The notes under the pieces are model-generated. The model saw nothing but the letters and a program-made list of their open reading frames with translations. It was not told the DNA's origin and made no database searches. From positions 124,001-188,000 of the forward strand of contig CALLUS010000002.1 of assembly GCA_938010435.1 (NCBI GenBank): 64,000 nucleotides of DNA. Direction: 5' to 3'. A program made the position numbers and the translations under genes. Each line of letters starts with the position of its first letter. The stretch's first letter is position 1. The stretch comes from an uncultured Rhizobiaceae group bacterium (GTDB lineage Bacteria; Pseudomonadota; Alphaproteobacteria; Rhizobiales; Rhizobiaceae). Shown in pieces: positions 25,000-34,342 of the stretch.

Positions 25000-26411
25000 A
25001 GGGCCATCACCTCAACCACATCACCAGATAGGTCTGCAAACAAACGGTCAACCAGATTGCTTGCCACCAACAGGCGATAGTCTGCAGTACCGCGCATATC
25101 CGACATGGGTTTGAAAGATGTTTCGATCGCTGCTTTAGCGGCAGTCAACGTTATTTCATTTATTTCCAGTCCAACGATTGCATCTTCGGCCTGTTTGCAG
25201 CGCACCGGCGTTGCAGCCATACCGCCAAATGCGATGCGTGCGTCAGAAACTAATCCGTTTTCGAGTGTGACAGAAAAGGTGCCGCAAACTGTTGAAATAT
25301 CTTGGTCGTAGCGTTTTGAAATTTTATAAGCCCTAAATTCTTGGTCCATCTTTGGAAGTGGAATATTGATCGCTTCGATCACTTCGCCAGCCAACAGATC
25401 ACATTTGCGATAGTACGTGAAAAACTCATCGAGTGGTACTTCTCGTTTTCCGGTCTTACTTGCCAGCGTAAGGTTAGTGTTCAAAGCGATCAATGAAGGG
25501 GCGCCATCGCCAATGGGGCTGGCCGTGGCCAGATTGCCGGCAAGTGTGCCCATGGACCTGATTTGAGTAGACCCGAAACGACGAACCAGAGTGGCGAAGC
25601 TAGGCCAATATGTTTCCAGATGAGGTAAGGCGGCTTGCCAAGATACGGCACCTCCTACGATCAACTTGTCATCTGAAATTTGAAGTATCTGCAATTCTTC
25701 CACATCGCGCGTACAGATCACGCGTTCCCACCTAGCGCGGGCATGAGCCACGTCTAGAGAGAGATCCGTCCCTCCCGCTAAAAGAACTGCATCGGGATAT
25801 TTATTTTTCAATTCCAGCAATTCGGCTAGAGTTTTGGGGAGGTGAAAAACGCTTTCTTCTTGCACACCAACCAAGTCTTTACCGATATCCGCATCTGCTT
25901 CCGGCAATTGGTTGTTTGCACTTTGGGCCGCCGACACAGCCGCCTCAACGATCGGACGATAGCCCGTGCATCTGCACAAATTTCCAGCAAGCGCATCATG
26001 AATGTCGCTTTCTTCTGGCGAGCCATTTTGATCCAACACCCCAGCCAGCGAAGTAACAATTCCCGGTGTGCAAAAGCCGCACTGGGAAGAGCCATTCTCA
26101 GCCATGTGTTGTTGAATAGAATGACCATCAGGCGCAGATTGAGCCAGACCTTCTACAGTCAACAACGCAGCACCTTCGATTTGCCCCATCAACAATATGC
26201 AGGAATTGGCGGCTTGATATCTTGCGCCCTGTTTTGAGGGCATCCCTTGCTTCAACAAAACAGAACACGCACCGCAATCACCTTCCGCGCAACCTTCTTT
26301 GGTGCCACGCAATAAAGCATCCCCACGCAACCATTCGAGAACAGTTGTATCCGGGCGACATCTGGTGCTGACGGGCTGCCCGTTTAGGACAAAATCAATT
26401 GAAGTGTTCAT
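24996..26411 (-). CDS. xdhA: Xanthine dehydrogenase small subunit (2Fe-2S and FAD)
   Basis: A 471-residue XdhA. The N-terminal plant-ferredoxin-type cluster site CAEGDCGACSVLL and the second cluster CGFCTPG with LCRCTGYRPI lie in the first 150 residues. The FAD domain follows (LAGGTDLSLDVAH, STQIRSMGTLAGNLATASPIGD) and then the CO dehydrogenase flavoprotein C-terminal domain. It passes electrons from the Mo site to FAD and NAD+. It lies 61 bp downstream of the SAF-domain oxidoreductase on the same strand and overlaps xdhB by 4 bp, so the three may form one transcript. Confidence 0.95.
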   Translation of the reverse strand: MNTSIDFVLNGQPVSTRCRPDTTVLEWLRGDALLRGTKEGCAEGDCGACSVLLKQGMPSKQGARYQAANSCILLMGQIEGAALLTVEGLAQSAPDGHSIQQHMAENGSSQCGFCTPGIVTSLAGVLDQNGSPEESDIHDALAGNLCRCTGYRPIVEAAVSAAQSANNQLPEADADIGKDLVGVQEESVFHLPKTLAELLELKNKYPDAVLLAGGTDLSLDVAHARARWERVICTRDVEELQILQISDDKLIVGGAVSWQAALPHLETYWPSFATLVRRFGSTQIRSMGTLAGNLATASPIGDGAPSLIALNTNLTLASKTGKREVPLDEFFTYYRKCDLLAGEVIEAINIPLPKMDQEFRAYKISKRYDQDISTVCGTFSVTLENGLVSDARIAFGGMAATPVRCKQAEDAIVGLEINEITLTAAKAAIETSFKPMSDMRGTADYRLLVASNLVDRLFADLSGDVVEVMAL

Positions 26412-26472
26412 TTCTGAATCTTTGCAGCTTTAGCGCGAAGGTCAAGTATTTTAAGACTGCCTGTTACAGTGC

Positions 26473-27816
26473 TTAGCTTGCATAACCCAACCATTCGTCT
26501 TGTTTGGCACGCAACTTGTAAAGCGCAGTGTCCGTTCGAACATCCACATCGTGCCGGGTGATTAAACTGCCTTTTGGTATATCGTTGAGAACTTTGCCTT
26601 TGTTAAGCAACCCAACAGGAATGGCTTTCTTTTCTCGTGCTTCATCCGCCCGCATAGCCCATGAACGGTACGATGTTTCGCCTATAAAATCGAGTGTGTC
26701 ACCCGCTTTCAAATCCCGTTTTGCAAGCGCACATACTTCAGCAACAGGCCTTGGCAAAGGTTTCATATCGCTGGTGCCATACATAACTGCACGGGCTGCT
26801 GAGAGAGGTACTTCTAAACTGGTGAGGTGATAGGGGCGATAGAACGTATAATATGCTCCCTCACCCAAATGAAGATCATTCATTCGCTCTCGCACGCGAT
26901 GGTGCCTCATTTCCGCAATGACAAATATGCCAGGTGCTACGCCTTTGCCCACTGTGAAATCCACGCACCCCTTTTGAGACAGCACACCACCATCTTCCAC
27001 AGGACAGAGTGTCTTGTGAAGATCGTCCAACGCACAATCTGGCCCATGCATCCCTGCAATATCCGGAACGAGACCCGTCGCATTGGCAATACAGGTCATT
27101 TCAACCATTGTTTTTGAACCGTCAACGAATTCAACCAACATACGTGGGTTCATATTCCGGCGTTCTGCTTCTGCGCGATAATCATCCGGCACAGCATCAA
27201 TATTGAACGCATTGTTTTTGCCCTTGCCAGCGGCAACAACAGGATAGCCCAGCGCGGTGACAAAATCATAAAGCTCCATCACGGAACTGGGTTCATCACC
27301 AGCGCCAACCGTATAGACAACCCCTTTCTTTGCAGCCATGTCTTGCAGCACTGCGCCAACCGTTACATCCGCTTCCACATTCATCATGACAAGATGCTTC
27401 CCGGCATCGATTGTGGCTTGACCGATTTCAGCACCAGCCTCAGGACTACCAGTGGCATCGATCACCACATCTACATTTTCATGGGTGATGGCCTCGAACG
27501 TGTCTTGTACAATCGGAATCCGTCCGGCTTCGAACGTTTTTGAAATTTGAGAGGGCGTTTCACAAATGACGCCCATGTCGGCTTCATAGCCCGCAATCTC
27601 AATTGCCTTTGGTGCGTTGACCAATCGACGGTCAACAATTGAGCTCACCACCATGCCCGGCATTTGTTTTATGGCAGTGACAAGATCGGTGCCCATCTCG
27701 CCGGACCCGACAATGCAGGCCCTCACCGGATTTCCGGCTTCAGCACGTTTGGCCAAATCTGCCGCCAATCCATTGGCTGCAATTTTGGGATGATTTGGCA
27801 CTCTCGTGTCGCTCAA
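26473..27816 (-). CDS. Homoserine dehydrogenase-like oxidoreductase with C-terminal SAF domain
   Basis: About 447 residues. I choose the TTG at 27816 because GGAG lies eight bases upstream; a GTG at 27825 adds three residues. The N-terminal Rossmann fold has VRACIVGSGEMGTDLV and VDVVIDATGSPEAGAEIG; the middle resembles the homoserine dehydrogenase or Gfo/Idh catalytic region (GAGDEPSSVMELYDF, HHRVRERMNDL). The C-terminus (about 350-420) is an SAF-like domain (AKRDLKAGDTLDFIGE, IPKGSLITRHDV). Such fused proteins act on small sugar acids or related polar substrates in carbohydrate operons, but the substrate here is unknown. The xdhAB genes follow. A bioY terminator separates it from the gene upstream. 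Confidence 0.75.
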   Translation of the reverse strand: MSDTRVPNHPKIAANGLAADLAKRAEAGNPVRACIVGSGEMGTDLVTAIKQMPGMVVSSIVDRRLVNAPKAIEIAGYEADMGVICETPSQISKTFEAGRIPIVQDTFEAITHENVDVVIDATGSPEAGAEIGQATIDAGKHLVMMNVEADVTVGAVLQDMAAKKGVVYTVGAGDEPSSVMELYDFVTALGYPVVAAGKGKNNAFNIDAVPDDYRAEAERRNMNPRMLVEFVDGSKTMVEMTCIANATGLVPDIAGMHGPDCALDDLHKTLCPVEDGGVLSQKGCVDFTVGKGVAPGIFVIAEMRHHRVRERMNDLHLGEGAYYTFYRPYHLTSLEVPLSAARAVMYGTSDMKPLPRPVAEVCALAKRDLKAGDTLDFIGETSYRSWAMRADEAREKKAIPVGLLNKGKVLNDIPKGSLITRHDVDVRTDTALYKLRAKQDEWLGYAS

Positions 27817-27839
27817 AATCAGCACTCCGTTTTCTTTAA

Positions 27840-27879
27840 GTAAAATAAAAGCCGTGCAATCAGTTTGATTGCACGGCTT
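27840..27879 (-). terminator. Rho-independent terminator after bioY
   Basis: AAGCCGTGCAATCA at 27849-27862 pairs exactly with 27866-27879 across a 3-nt loop. On the minus strand the stem is followed by TTTTATTTTA. It lies 28 bp past the bioY stop and just before the oxidoreductase start, so it separates the two transcripts. Confidence 0.9.
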
Positions 27880-27906
27880 GAATCATTATTCGAAATGTTT
27901 CGCAAA

Positions 27907-28482
27907 TTACGCTTTGCGGAAGAACTGCCACAACGCAGCAACCAAGCTGGATGCTAGAGCGATTTTTATCAGATCAGCCACAACGAAGGGAACAACGCCA
28001 CCAAAGAACGCTTTTTCTGGGCCGATGATTGTCGCCAACCAAGCAAACCCAAGAGCAAAAATGGCAACATCGGCAACGAAAATTGCTCCCGCCATTTTGA
28101 AAGGGTTCTTGCTCCAGCCTTTGTCAGCTGCTCCGCCGATTATGTATGCCGCAACAACGAACCCGACCAAGTAACCAGCAGTTCCCCCAGCCATATACGT
28201 TGGACCTGCAACAGGGCCGGCGAAAACAGGCAGACCAACTAAACCTTCGGCAAGATAAAGGAGAACGGTTGCCACAGCCAGTTTACGACCAAAGGCTGCT
28301 GCTATTGCGAAGATAGCCAATGTTTGCAGAGTGATCGGAACCGGTAATTGTACTACCTGTGTCTTTGCGGAAATGGTCAAAACCAAAGTGCCAAGCACTG
28401 CCAAGACAACATATCTGATCATTTTGTTGGCGTTTTCAGACACCAGATGGGTTTCTGCGAAAGATGCGGAAGACGTATTCAT
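27907..28482 (-). CDS. bioY: Biotin transporter BioY (ECF S component)
   Basis: A 191-residue integral membrane protein with about six hydrophobic segments. Family marks are VVQLPVPITLQTLAIF near the N-terminus, AEGLVGLPVFAG, YMAGGTAGYLVGF and the C-terminal ADLIKIALASSLV. The ATG at 28482 (MNTSSASFAETH) is preferred over an upstream alternative without a ribosome site. BioY binds biotin in the inner membrane and works alone or with the BioM/BioN energising unit; bioMN is not in this window. A strong terminator follows. Confidence 0.92.
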   Translation of the reverse strand: MNTSSASFAETHLVSENANKMIRYVVLAVLGTLVLTISAKTQVVQLPVPITLQTLAIFAIAAAFGRKLAVATVLLYLAEGLVGLPVFAGPVAGPTYMAGGTAGYLVGFVVAAYIIGGAADKGWSKNPFKMAGAIFVADVAIFALGFAWLATIIGPEKAFFGGVVPFVVADLIKIALASSLVAALWQFFRKA

Positions 28483-28578
28483 GAACTTAAAACCTGTGTT
28501 TTGGAATTGGCCGCGAAGCAACCTTTGTCCAATCTATATTGACTCCCAACGCAGGTAACAAGAAGTTCACACCAAGCA

Positions 28579-29517
28579 ATGCACAATTTTGATGGAATAC
28601 CCACTATGGTCAGCCCGAGCTTTCGAACAGATTTTGATCCGCGCTATGGTGAAGCCATTGGAATGGCCGATGGCATTTCACGCATGACGGTGAACAACCC
28701 ATCTCCTTTTACATTTCATGGAACCAATACCTACCTTCTGGGAACGAACAGTCTGGCAATCATTGACCCGGGACCAGACGACAGCCAGCATTTGAATGCC
28801 TTGGTGAAAGCAATTGACGGTCGCCCGGTGAGTCATATTGTGGTTACTCACACTCATGTAGATCATTCCCCGTTGTCCCGACGACTTCAAGATATTGTTG
28901 GCGCACCTATTGTTGCAGAAGGCCCTCATCGCTCTGCTCGCGCGCTTAACCTTGGAGAGACCAATGCACTCGACGCCAGCGGTGACGATGATTTTCAACC
29001 CGACATAAAAGTTTCAGACGGCGATGTGGTCTCCGGTCACGATTGGGCTTTGACCGCGCATTTCACGCCCGGGCACACTGCAAACCACATGGCGTTTTCG
29101 TTGAACGACACAGACTATTTGTTTTCGGGTGACCACGTTATGGCATGGGCCACAAGTATCGTTGCACCACCTGACGGGTCAATGAAAGATTATATGGCGT
29201 CACTTGATGTGCTTCTCGCCCAACCACAGCAAACCTATTTTCCAGGTCACGGCGGACGGTTGGAAAATGCCCACGCATTTGTTCGCGCCCTTAGAGCACA
29301 TCGCAAAATGCGCGAGAAGGCAATTTACGAACAGGTAAAAGCCGGAAAGGCAACCATTCAAGAGATGGTTGCAGTCATTTACCGAACCACAGACCCTCGA
29401 TTGCACGGGGCGGCAGGGTTATCAGTCTTTGCACAATTGGAAGAATTGGTGGCAAAAGGCGCAGTTCGATCTGATGGCCCACCATCACTTGACGGAAACT
29501 ATTATTTGTCTAGCTAG
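28579..29517 (+). CDS. Metallo-beta-lactamase-fold hydrolase (LACTB2-like)
   Basis: A 312-residue MBL-fold protein. The metal site is THTHVDHS (HxHxDH), then PGHTANH, SGDHVM (Asp) and PGHGG (His). It begins with NPSPFTFHGTNTYLLG, as in the RNase/LACTB2-type hydrolases, and ends with a winged-helix-like domain (IYRTTDPRLHGAAGLSVFAQLEELVAKGAV). Members act on RNA or on small thioesters or lactones; which applies here is unknown. An ATG at 28606 is an alternative start. The last codon's TAG shares the CTAG at 29514-29517 with the stop of the convergent DUF1499 gene. Confidence 0.88.
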   Translation: MHNFDGIPTMVSPSFRTDFDPRYGEAIGMADGISRMTVNNPSPFTFHGTNTYLLGTNSLAIIDPGPDDSQHLNALVKAIDGRPVSHIVVTHTHVDHSPLSRRLQDIVGAPIVAEGPHRSARALNLGETNALDASGDDDFQPDIKVSDGDVVSGHDWALTAHFTPGHTANHMAFSLNDTDYLFSGDHVMAWATSIVAPPDGSMKDYMASLDVLLAQPQQTYFPGHGGRLENAHAFVRALRAHRKMREKAIYEQVKAGKATIQEMVAVIYRTTDPRLHGAAGLSVFAQLEELVAKGAVRSDGPPSLDGNYYLSS

Positions 29518-30503
29518 GTGCCTTCACCTAAACCCTGCAACGTGGTGTCTAACTCCGACATAAAGTCGATTATGATGGAGGCATTTGCACCTAAATCATG
29601 TGGCCCAAAACGGGAATTAGACCGCATGTCCACAAGAGTGCCCTCTTCTTCTTCGATCAGCCTGATCACCACATCGCTTTCAAACCCAAACAGCAGCGAC
29701 GATGCAACGGCTTCGACATAACGCTCTTGTTGAGCATCTTCAGATTCAACATCTTGGCGGCCAACGGGCGATATCTGTTGGCTTTCGAAAGTGTCGGCTG
29801 AAGGGGTGATTTGAATGCGTTTTGCCGGGCGGTAATTGGGCAATGTCAATCGCAGGGGCAAGCCGTTGGAATCAGAAGTCGGTTTGGCGACCAAACCAGA
29901 CCCTTCATCATCGATTGGCGCTTTCCCTTGTTCCGTATTGGTCGTCAAAATTGTCCAATCCTTATCCCCAATCAATTCGACAACGGCCTTAAAAACCCGC
30001 GCTTCGCCAAGGGGATATCGCCGTGCTGATATTTTAGGATATGCGCGCAACTGCAAATCCCTTGCTTGGTCGGTCGGGCCGCCAATTGCATTCATGCTCT
30101 CAGTACGAAGTTCCAACACTGTGTCGTATTGCGGCGCGTCTTCAAGATCGCTGGAAATATCGTAAAGTGGTGGCAAAATCAGCGATTTCCCTCCGAAATA
30201 GAGAAATGGAAGCAAAAGCAAAATAGCAACGAACATGCCTTGCGCTGAATTCAGCCCCGCTTCGTGACCATTGTTCCACAGGTCTAAAAACCCCCTCGCC
30301 CCCAGAGCAAGAGCTGCGACCAGAATGAGAACACCAACGCCCAACATCCAGAAAACAGGAATGGTATCAATGTTGCCTGTTCGGTGCGCAAGAACGACGA
30401 TTACAAAATATGGAATTGCAAAAAAGGACAAACGTTTGCACCACACTCCGGCATTGGAGCGCGGTCTTTCAACACGAGCAAGCCTTTCATCAATCGTCGC
30501 CAT
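29514..30503 (-). CDS. DUF1499 domain membrane protein
   Basis: A 329-residue protein with three membrane segments in the first 110 residues (LSFFAIPYFVIVVLA, FWMLGVGVLILVAALAL, MFVAILLLLPFLYFG), followed by a soluble DUF1499 domain: YPLGEARVFKAVVELIGDKDW, ASSLLFGFESDVVIRL and VDMRSNSRFGPHDLGANA, the last being the family hallmark. Function unknown; the fold is thought to be an alpha-beta domain related to lipid or steroid-binding folds. It is convergent with the MBL hydrolase, overlapping by 4 bp, and lies 40 bp downstream of no same-strand partner except the acyl-CoA ligase, whose gene ends further left of its own start region at 30544. Confidence 0.8.
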   Translation of the reverse strand: MATIDERLARVERPRSNAGVWCKRLSFFAIPYFVIVVLAHRTGNIDTIPVFWMLGVGVLILVAALALGARGFLDLWNNGHEAGLNSAQGMFVAILLLLPFLYFGGKSLILPPLYDISSDLEDAPQYDTVLELRTESMNAIGGPTDQARDLQLRAYPKISARRYPLGEARVFKAVVELIGDKDWTILTTNTEQGKAPIDDEGSGLVAKPTSDSNGLPLRLTLPNYRPAKRIQITPSADTFESQQISPVGRQDVESEDAQQERYVEAVASSLLFGFESDVVIRLIEEEEGTLVDMRSNSRFGPHDLGANASIIIDFMSELDTTLQGLGEGT

Positions 30504-30543
30504 AACAAGCGAACACCCTAATCTTCTCTAACCGATTTACATT

Positions 30544-32172
30544 TCACGCAGTTGGCAAAACATATTCTGAGAATTGCTGACGCAGTTCCATCTTCTGAAT
30601 TTTCCCAGTAGCCGTGTGCGGGATTTCATCAACAAAAGCAACATCATCAGGCATCCACCACTTAGCGATCTTGCCTTCCATGAACTCCAATATTTCGCTG
30701 GCTTTAGGGTCTTTCCCCTCTTTGCGAACCACGATTAAAAGCGGACGTTCATCCCATTTGGGATGAACAATACCAATGACAGCAGCTTCTTGAACGTCGG
30801 GGTGCCCTACTGCCAGGTTTTCAAGATCGATTGTGGAAATCCATTCACCACCCGACTTGATCACATCCTTGGCGCGGTCTGTGATTTGCATGTAGCCGTT
30901 TTCATCGATGTGAGCGACATCACCTGTATCGAACCAGTTTTCTTCGTCAAAGTTCTCAGCACCGGCACCACCATAATAGGCTTTCGCAACAGCTGGTCCA
31001 CGGACCTTCAAACGTCCGAATGTTTCGCCATTCCATGGCCGGTCTTCATTCTCATCGCCTGTAACCTTCATTTCGACGCCGAACGGGGCATAGCCTTGCT
31101 TTTCTTGGATATCGAGACGTTCACCTCCTTCCAATGAAGCGTATTCGGGCTTCAACGAGCCCAGTGAACCAAGAGGGCTCATTTCGGTCATGCCCCAAGC
31201 GTGAACAACTTCAACGCCATAAACATCCTGGAACTTTTGGGTCATGGCACGTGGACAAGCTGAACCACCAATCACCACACGTTTGAGATGCGGCAGCATT
31301 TTTCCAGTTTCCTCCAAATAGCTCAAAAGCATCAACCAAACCGTCGGAACAGCCGCTGTGAACGATACTTTTTCTGTGTCCAGCAATTCATAGATCGATG
31401 CCCCATCCATCATCCCACCGGGATTGACTACTTTTGCGCCCGTTAAAGGCGCCGCCATAGCAATGCCCCAAGCATTAGCATGGAACATGGGCACAACTGG
31501 CATGATGGATTCATTGCATGAAATATCCAGCGCATCCGGCAGACTCGCAATCATTGCATGAAGCACATTGGAACGATGAGAGTAAACGACGCCTTTTGGG
31601 TCGCCCGTTGTTCCTGATGTATAACACATGCCCGCAGCGGTGTTTTCATCGAACTCTTTCCACCGAAAATCGCCGTCAACCGAGGACACCCAGTCTTCAT
31701 AACATGTAAGTTCAAGCTTACTGTCCTTCGGCATATTAGCCGCATCGGTCATGACGACAATTTTCTTGAGCGAGGAAACTTTGTCCGCCACCGCTTCAAC
31801 AATGGGCATGAAAGTCAAATCGACAAATATGGCCTGATCTTCAGCATGGTTCATGATCCATGCAATTTGCTCCGGAAAAAGACGCGGGTTGAGCGTGTGA
31901 TAAACTGCTCCGATCCCCATTGCCCCATACCAAACTTCCATGTGGCGGGCCGTGTTCCAACCCAATGTGGCAATACGGTCACCAAGCTTAAAGCTATCGC
32001 GCTCAAGCGCCTGCGCTACCTTTTTGGCGCGCAAATGAATTTCAGCATAATTAGTTCGAACGATTGGTCCTTCAACAGACCGGGAAACGACTTCTCGCTT
32101 GCCATGTTGAGCAGCAGCGTAATCGATAATTTTGTGGCACAGAAGTGGCCAATCTTGCATGAGTCCGAGCAT
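30544..32172 (-). CDS. AMP-dependent acyl-CoA ligase (fatty acid or 3-methylthiopropionate type)
   Basis: A 542-residue ANL-superfamily enzyme. The ATG at 32172 has GGGAGG directly upstream and gives [20 protein letters not shown]. Motifs: [19 protein letters not shown] (P-loop, A3), WGMTEMSP (A5), [16 protein letters not shown] (A7), [15 protein letters not shown] (A8, hinge) and the catalytic lysine in [11 protein letters not shown] (A10). It activates a carboxylate with ATP and CoA. Starts of this kind are seen both in medium/long-chain fatty acyl-CoA synthetases and in DmdB, the 3-(methylthio)propionyl-CoA ligase of marine alphaproteobacteria. No dmdA, dmdC or dmdD gene is visible nearby, so the substrate stays open. 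Confidence 0.88.
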   Translation of the reverse strand: MLGLMQDWPLLCHKIIDYAAAQHGKREVVSRSVEGPIVRTNYAEIHLRAKKVAQALERDSFKLGDRIATLGWNTARHMEVWYGAMGIGAVYHTLNPRLFPEQIAWIMNHAEDQAIFVDLTFMPIVEAVADKVSSLKKIVVMTDAANMPKDSKLELTCYEDWVSSVDGDFRWKEFDENTAAGMCYTSGTTGDPKGVVYSHRSNVLHAMIASLPDALDISCNESIMPVVPMFHANAWGIAMAAPLTGAKVVNPGGMMDGASIYELLDTEKVSFTAAVPTVWLMLLSYLEETGKMLPHLKRVVIGGSACPRAMTQKFQDVYGVEVVHAWGMTEMSPLGSLGSLKPEYASLEGGERLDIQEKQGYAPFGVEMKVTGDENEDRPWNGETFGRLKVRGPAVAKAYYGGAGAENFDEENWFDTGDVAHIDENGYMQITDRAKDVIKSGGEWISTIDLENLAVGHPDVQEAAVIGIVHPKWDERPLLIVVRKEGKDPKASEILEFMEGKIAKWWMPDDVAFVDEIPHTATGKIQKMELRQQFSEYVLPTA

Positions 32173-32339
32173 AAAACCTCCCAAATTATTAATCTATTAT
32201 TGGTCTATCCAACGCGTTGGGTAAAGACCGGAAACTGCAAATAGATTTTAAGAAATGGATCCTCGGCATGCCCAATTCTGGCCACTCTTCCCATACACAT
32301 TTTTCAACGGGAGTTGGGGCAACAATATTGGAGTTCCAG

Positions 32340-32786
32340 ATGGCTATAGGGATTGAGTTAAATACCCAAGATGCATCTCAAAATACGACAACAGGCTTTG
32401 CATCCAAAACTGATTTCGATCGGGATTTTTCACTAGAGATCGCCGAACTGGAAATTGTTCTTGAAACCAAATGCGACACCGATCTCGGTTTCGAAGCGGC
32501 ATTGCGCAGCGCTTTGGGGGCTTCCGGAAACAGTTACCTTTTTCCCTTCCCCGCTAACAACTTTCACAAAAAGGCATCTCACGTCGCTGCTGTTCGCATT
32601 GATGCGCTTGATGAAGCAACAATCGCTTATGCGTATGAATGCGAAGAAGGCGGGCAACGTGCGTTTCGTCTGGCAACGGCTGAAACACTGCCAGAGGATC
32701 TTTTGGTTTTCGCCGCGAATTATGCGGCGCTTATCGTTACGTTGCGCCCTATGGTCAAAGCTCCAAGCCGTGGATTGATACATTGA
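32340..32786 (+). CDS. Conserved-looking hypothetical protein
   Basis: A 148-residue protein I do not recognise. The ATG at 32340 has GGAG at ideal spacing, giving MAIGIELNTQDASQNTTTG. The sequence has no signal peptide or membrane segment. It is acidic and alpha-beta in character, with FSLEIAELEIVLETK, GNSYLFPFPANNFHKKASH and LPEDLLVFAANYAALIVTLRPM. It lies alone between the divergent acyl-CoA ligase and the aminotransferase. Codon use and ribosome site support a real gene. No function is proposed. Confidence 0.65.
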   Translation: MAIGIELNTQDASQNTTTGFASKTDFDRDFSLEIAELEIVLETKCDTDLGFEAALRSALGASGNSYLFPFPANNFHKKASHVAAVRIDALDEATIAYAYECEEGGQRAFRLATAETLPEDLLVFAANYAALIVTLRPMVKAPSRGLIH

Positions 32787-32897
32787 GTAATTGATTCCGC
32801 TCAACTCTCTAACAGGTACGAATTAAACGCTTTTTGCTTGCCAGATTATAACAACTGTTCCTAATGTTGGTTCAACTGACACAGGGATATTGCGATC

Positions 32898-34289
32898 ATG
32901 ACCAAACCACTTAGCAACCTGCAAACCCGCGATTTGGATTCCGTTCTTCATCCGTATTCCCCGCTTCATAAACTGCGGGAAATAGGGCCGACTATCATGG
33001 CAAGTGGCAAAGGTGTGTTCATTACGGACACCCAAGGAAATGAATATATCGAAGGCATGGCGGGGCTTTGGTGCACGGGTCTTGGTTTTGGTGATGAAGA
33101 AATGATCGATGCTGCTGACAAGCAAATGCGGTCTCTCCCCTACTATCATCAGTTCAGTGGACGGGGAACAGAACCGGCCATTGAACTTGCCGAGAAGTTG
33201 AAAGAAATCGCGCCTGTCCCGATCTCACAAGTTTTCTACACATCCAGCGGGTCCGAGGCCAATGACACTCAGATCAAGTTGGTTTGGTACTACAACAACG
33301 CGATGGGCCGCCCGAAGAAAAAGAAGATCATTTCCCGTATGAAAGCCTATCATGGCGTAACCATGATGGCCGCTTCTCTGACTGGCCTTCCCTACAATCA
33401 CATTGATTTTGATCTGCCGTTTGACGGCATTCTTCATACGGATTGTCCTCATCACTATCGTTTTAGCGAAGCGGACGAATCTGAAGCTGAATTTGTCGCC
33501 CGGTTGGCGCAATCACTTGAGGCGATGATTGAGCGTGAAGGCGGGGACACGATCGCGGCCATGATTGCAGAACCTGTCATGGGCGCCGGCGGGGTTATCG
33601 TTCCACCAGCGGGATATTTTGAAGCCATCCAACCAATTCTGAAGAAGCACGATATTTTGTTGATCGATGATGAAGTGATCAACGGTTTTGGCCGTACAGG
33701 CGAATGGTGGGGCTGTCAAAGCCACGGCATGGTGCCCGATATGATCTCGGCCGCCAAACAATTAACCTCCGCGTATGCACCACTTGGCGCGGTCATGCTG
33801 CCACAGTTCATGATTGATGCTTTGGAATCCCAATCTGAAAAACTGGGGGCGTTTGGCCATGGCTACACTTATGGTGGGCACCCCCTTGGTTGCGCGCTCG
33901 GTGTGAAAGCCATTGAGATTTATCAACGCCGCAATATTGTTGACCATGTGCGCGATCTCACACCAACATTTGAAAAACGCCTTGCCCAACTTGCCGAACA
34001 TCCGTTGGTGGGCGAAGTGCGCAATTCCGGACTGATGGGAGGAGTTGAGATTGTTGCCGACAAAGCAAGCCGCAAAAGCTTCAATCCCAAACAAGGTGTT
34101 GGTGCTCAATGTGCTGTTTTCATTCAAGAACATGGCGCAATATTGCGCCCAATCGGCGATACAATCGCGCTGTGCCCCCCAATGATCATCACTGAAGATG
34201 AATTGAACGAATTGTTCAACAGACTGGAAAAAGCACTGGATGATACGGAGAGCTGGGTGCGCCGCGATAAATTAAGAGAGGCTGTTTAA
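32898..34289 (+). CDS. Class III (omega) aminotransferase
   Basis: A 463-residue fold-type I PLP enzyme. The aspartate that holds the pyridine N is in LLIDDEVINGFGRTGEWWG and the Schiff-base lysine is Lys287 in SAAKQLTSAYAPLGAV. Others: YTSSGSEANDTQIKLVWYY (phosphate-binding), KAYHGVTMMAASLTG, and GYTYGGHPLGCALG. Pattern and length match omega-amino acid:pyruvate transaminases and taurine- or putrescine-pyruvate types, which move an amino group from an omega-amine to pyruvate. The donor cannot be fixed by eye. Next downstream, convergent with 53 bp between, is the PPDK-like gene. Confidence 0.92.
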   Translation: MTKPLSNLQTRDLDSVLHPYSPLHKLREIGPTIMASGKGVFITDTQGNEYIEGMAGLWCTGLGFGDEEMIDAADKQMRSLPYYHQFSGRGTEPAIELAEKLKEIAPVPISQVFYTSSGSEANDTQIKLVWYYNNAMGRPKKKKIISRMKAYHGVTMMAASLTGLPYNHIDFDLPFDGILHTDCPHHYRFSEADESEAEFVARLAQSLEAMIEREGGDTIAAMIAEPVMGAGGVIVPPAGYFEAIQPILKKHDILLIDDEVINGFGRTGEWWGCQSHGMVPDMISAAKQLTSAYAPLGAVMLPQFMIDALESQSEKLGAFGHGYTYGGHPLGCALGVKAIEIYQRRNIVDHVRDLTPTFEKRLAQLAEHPLVGEVRNSGLMGGVEIVADKASRKSFNPKQGVGAQCAVFIQEHGAILRPIGDTIALCPPMIITEDELNELFNRLEKALDDTESWVRRDKLREAV

Positions 34290-34342
34290 TCAGCAGTGCA
34301 AACGCTTGTTCTATCTGACCTATATATGAAATAGGATTGCCG

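Noticed and set aside
30544-32172. Naming the acyl-CoA ligase DmdB
   Set aside because: Start and length resemble DmdB, but no other DMSP demethylation gene is nearby and fatty acyl-CoA ligases share these features.
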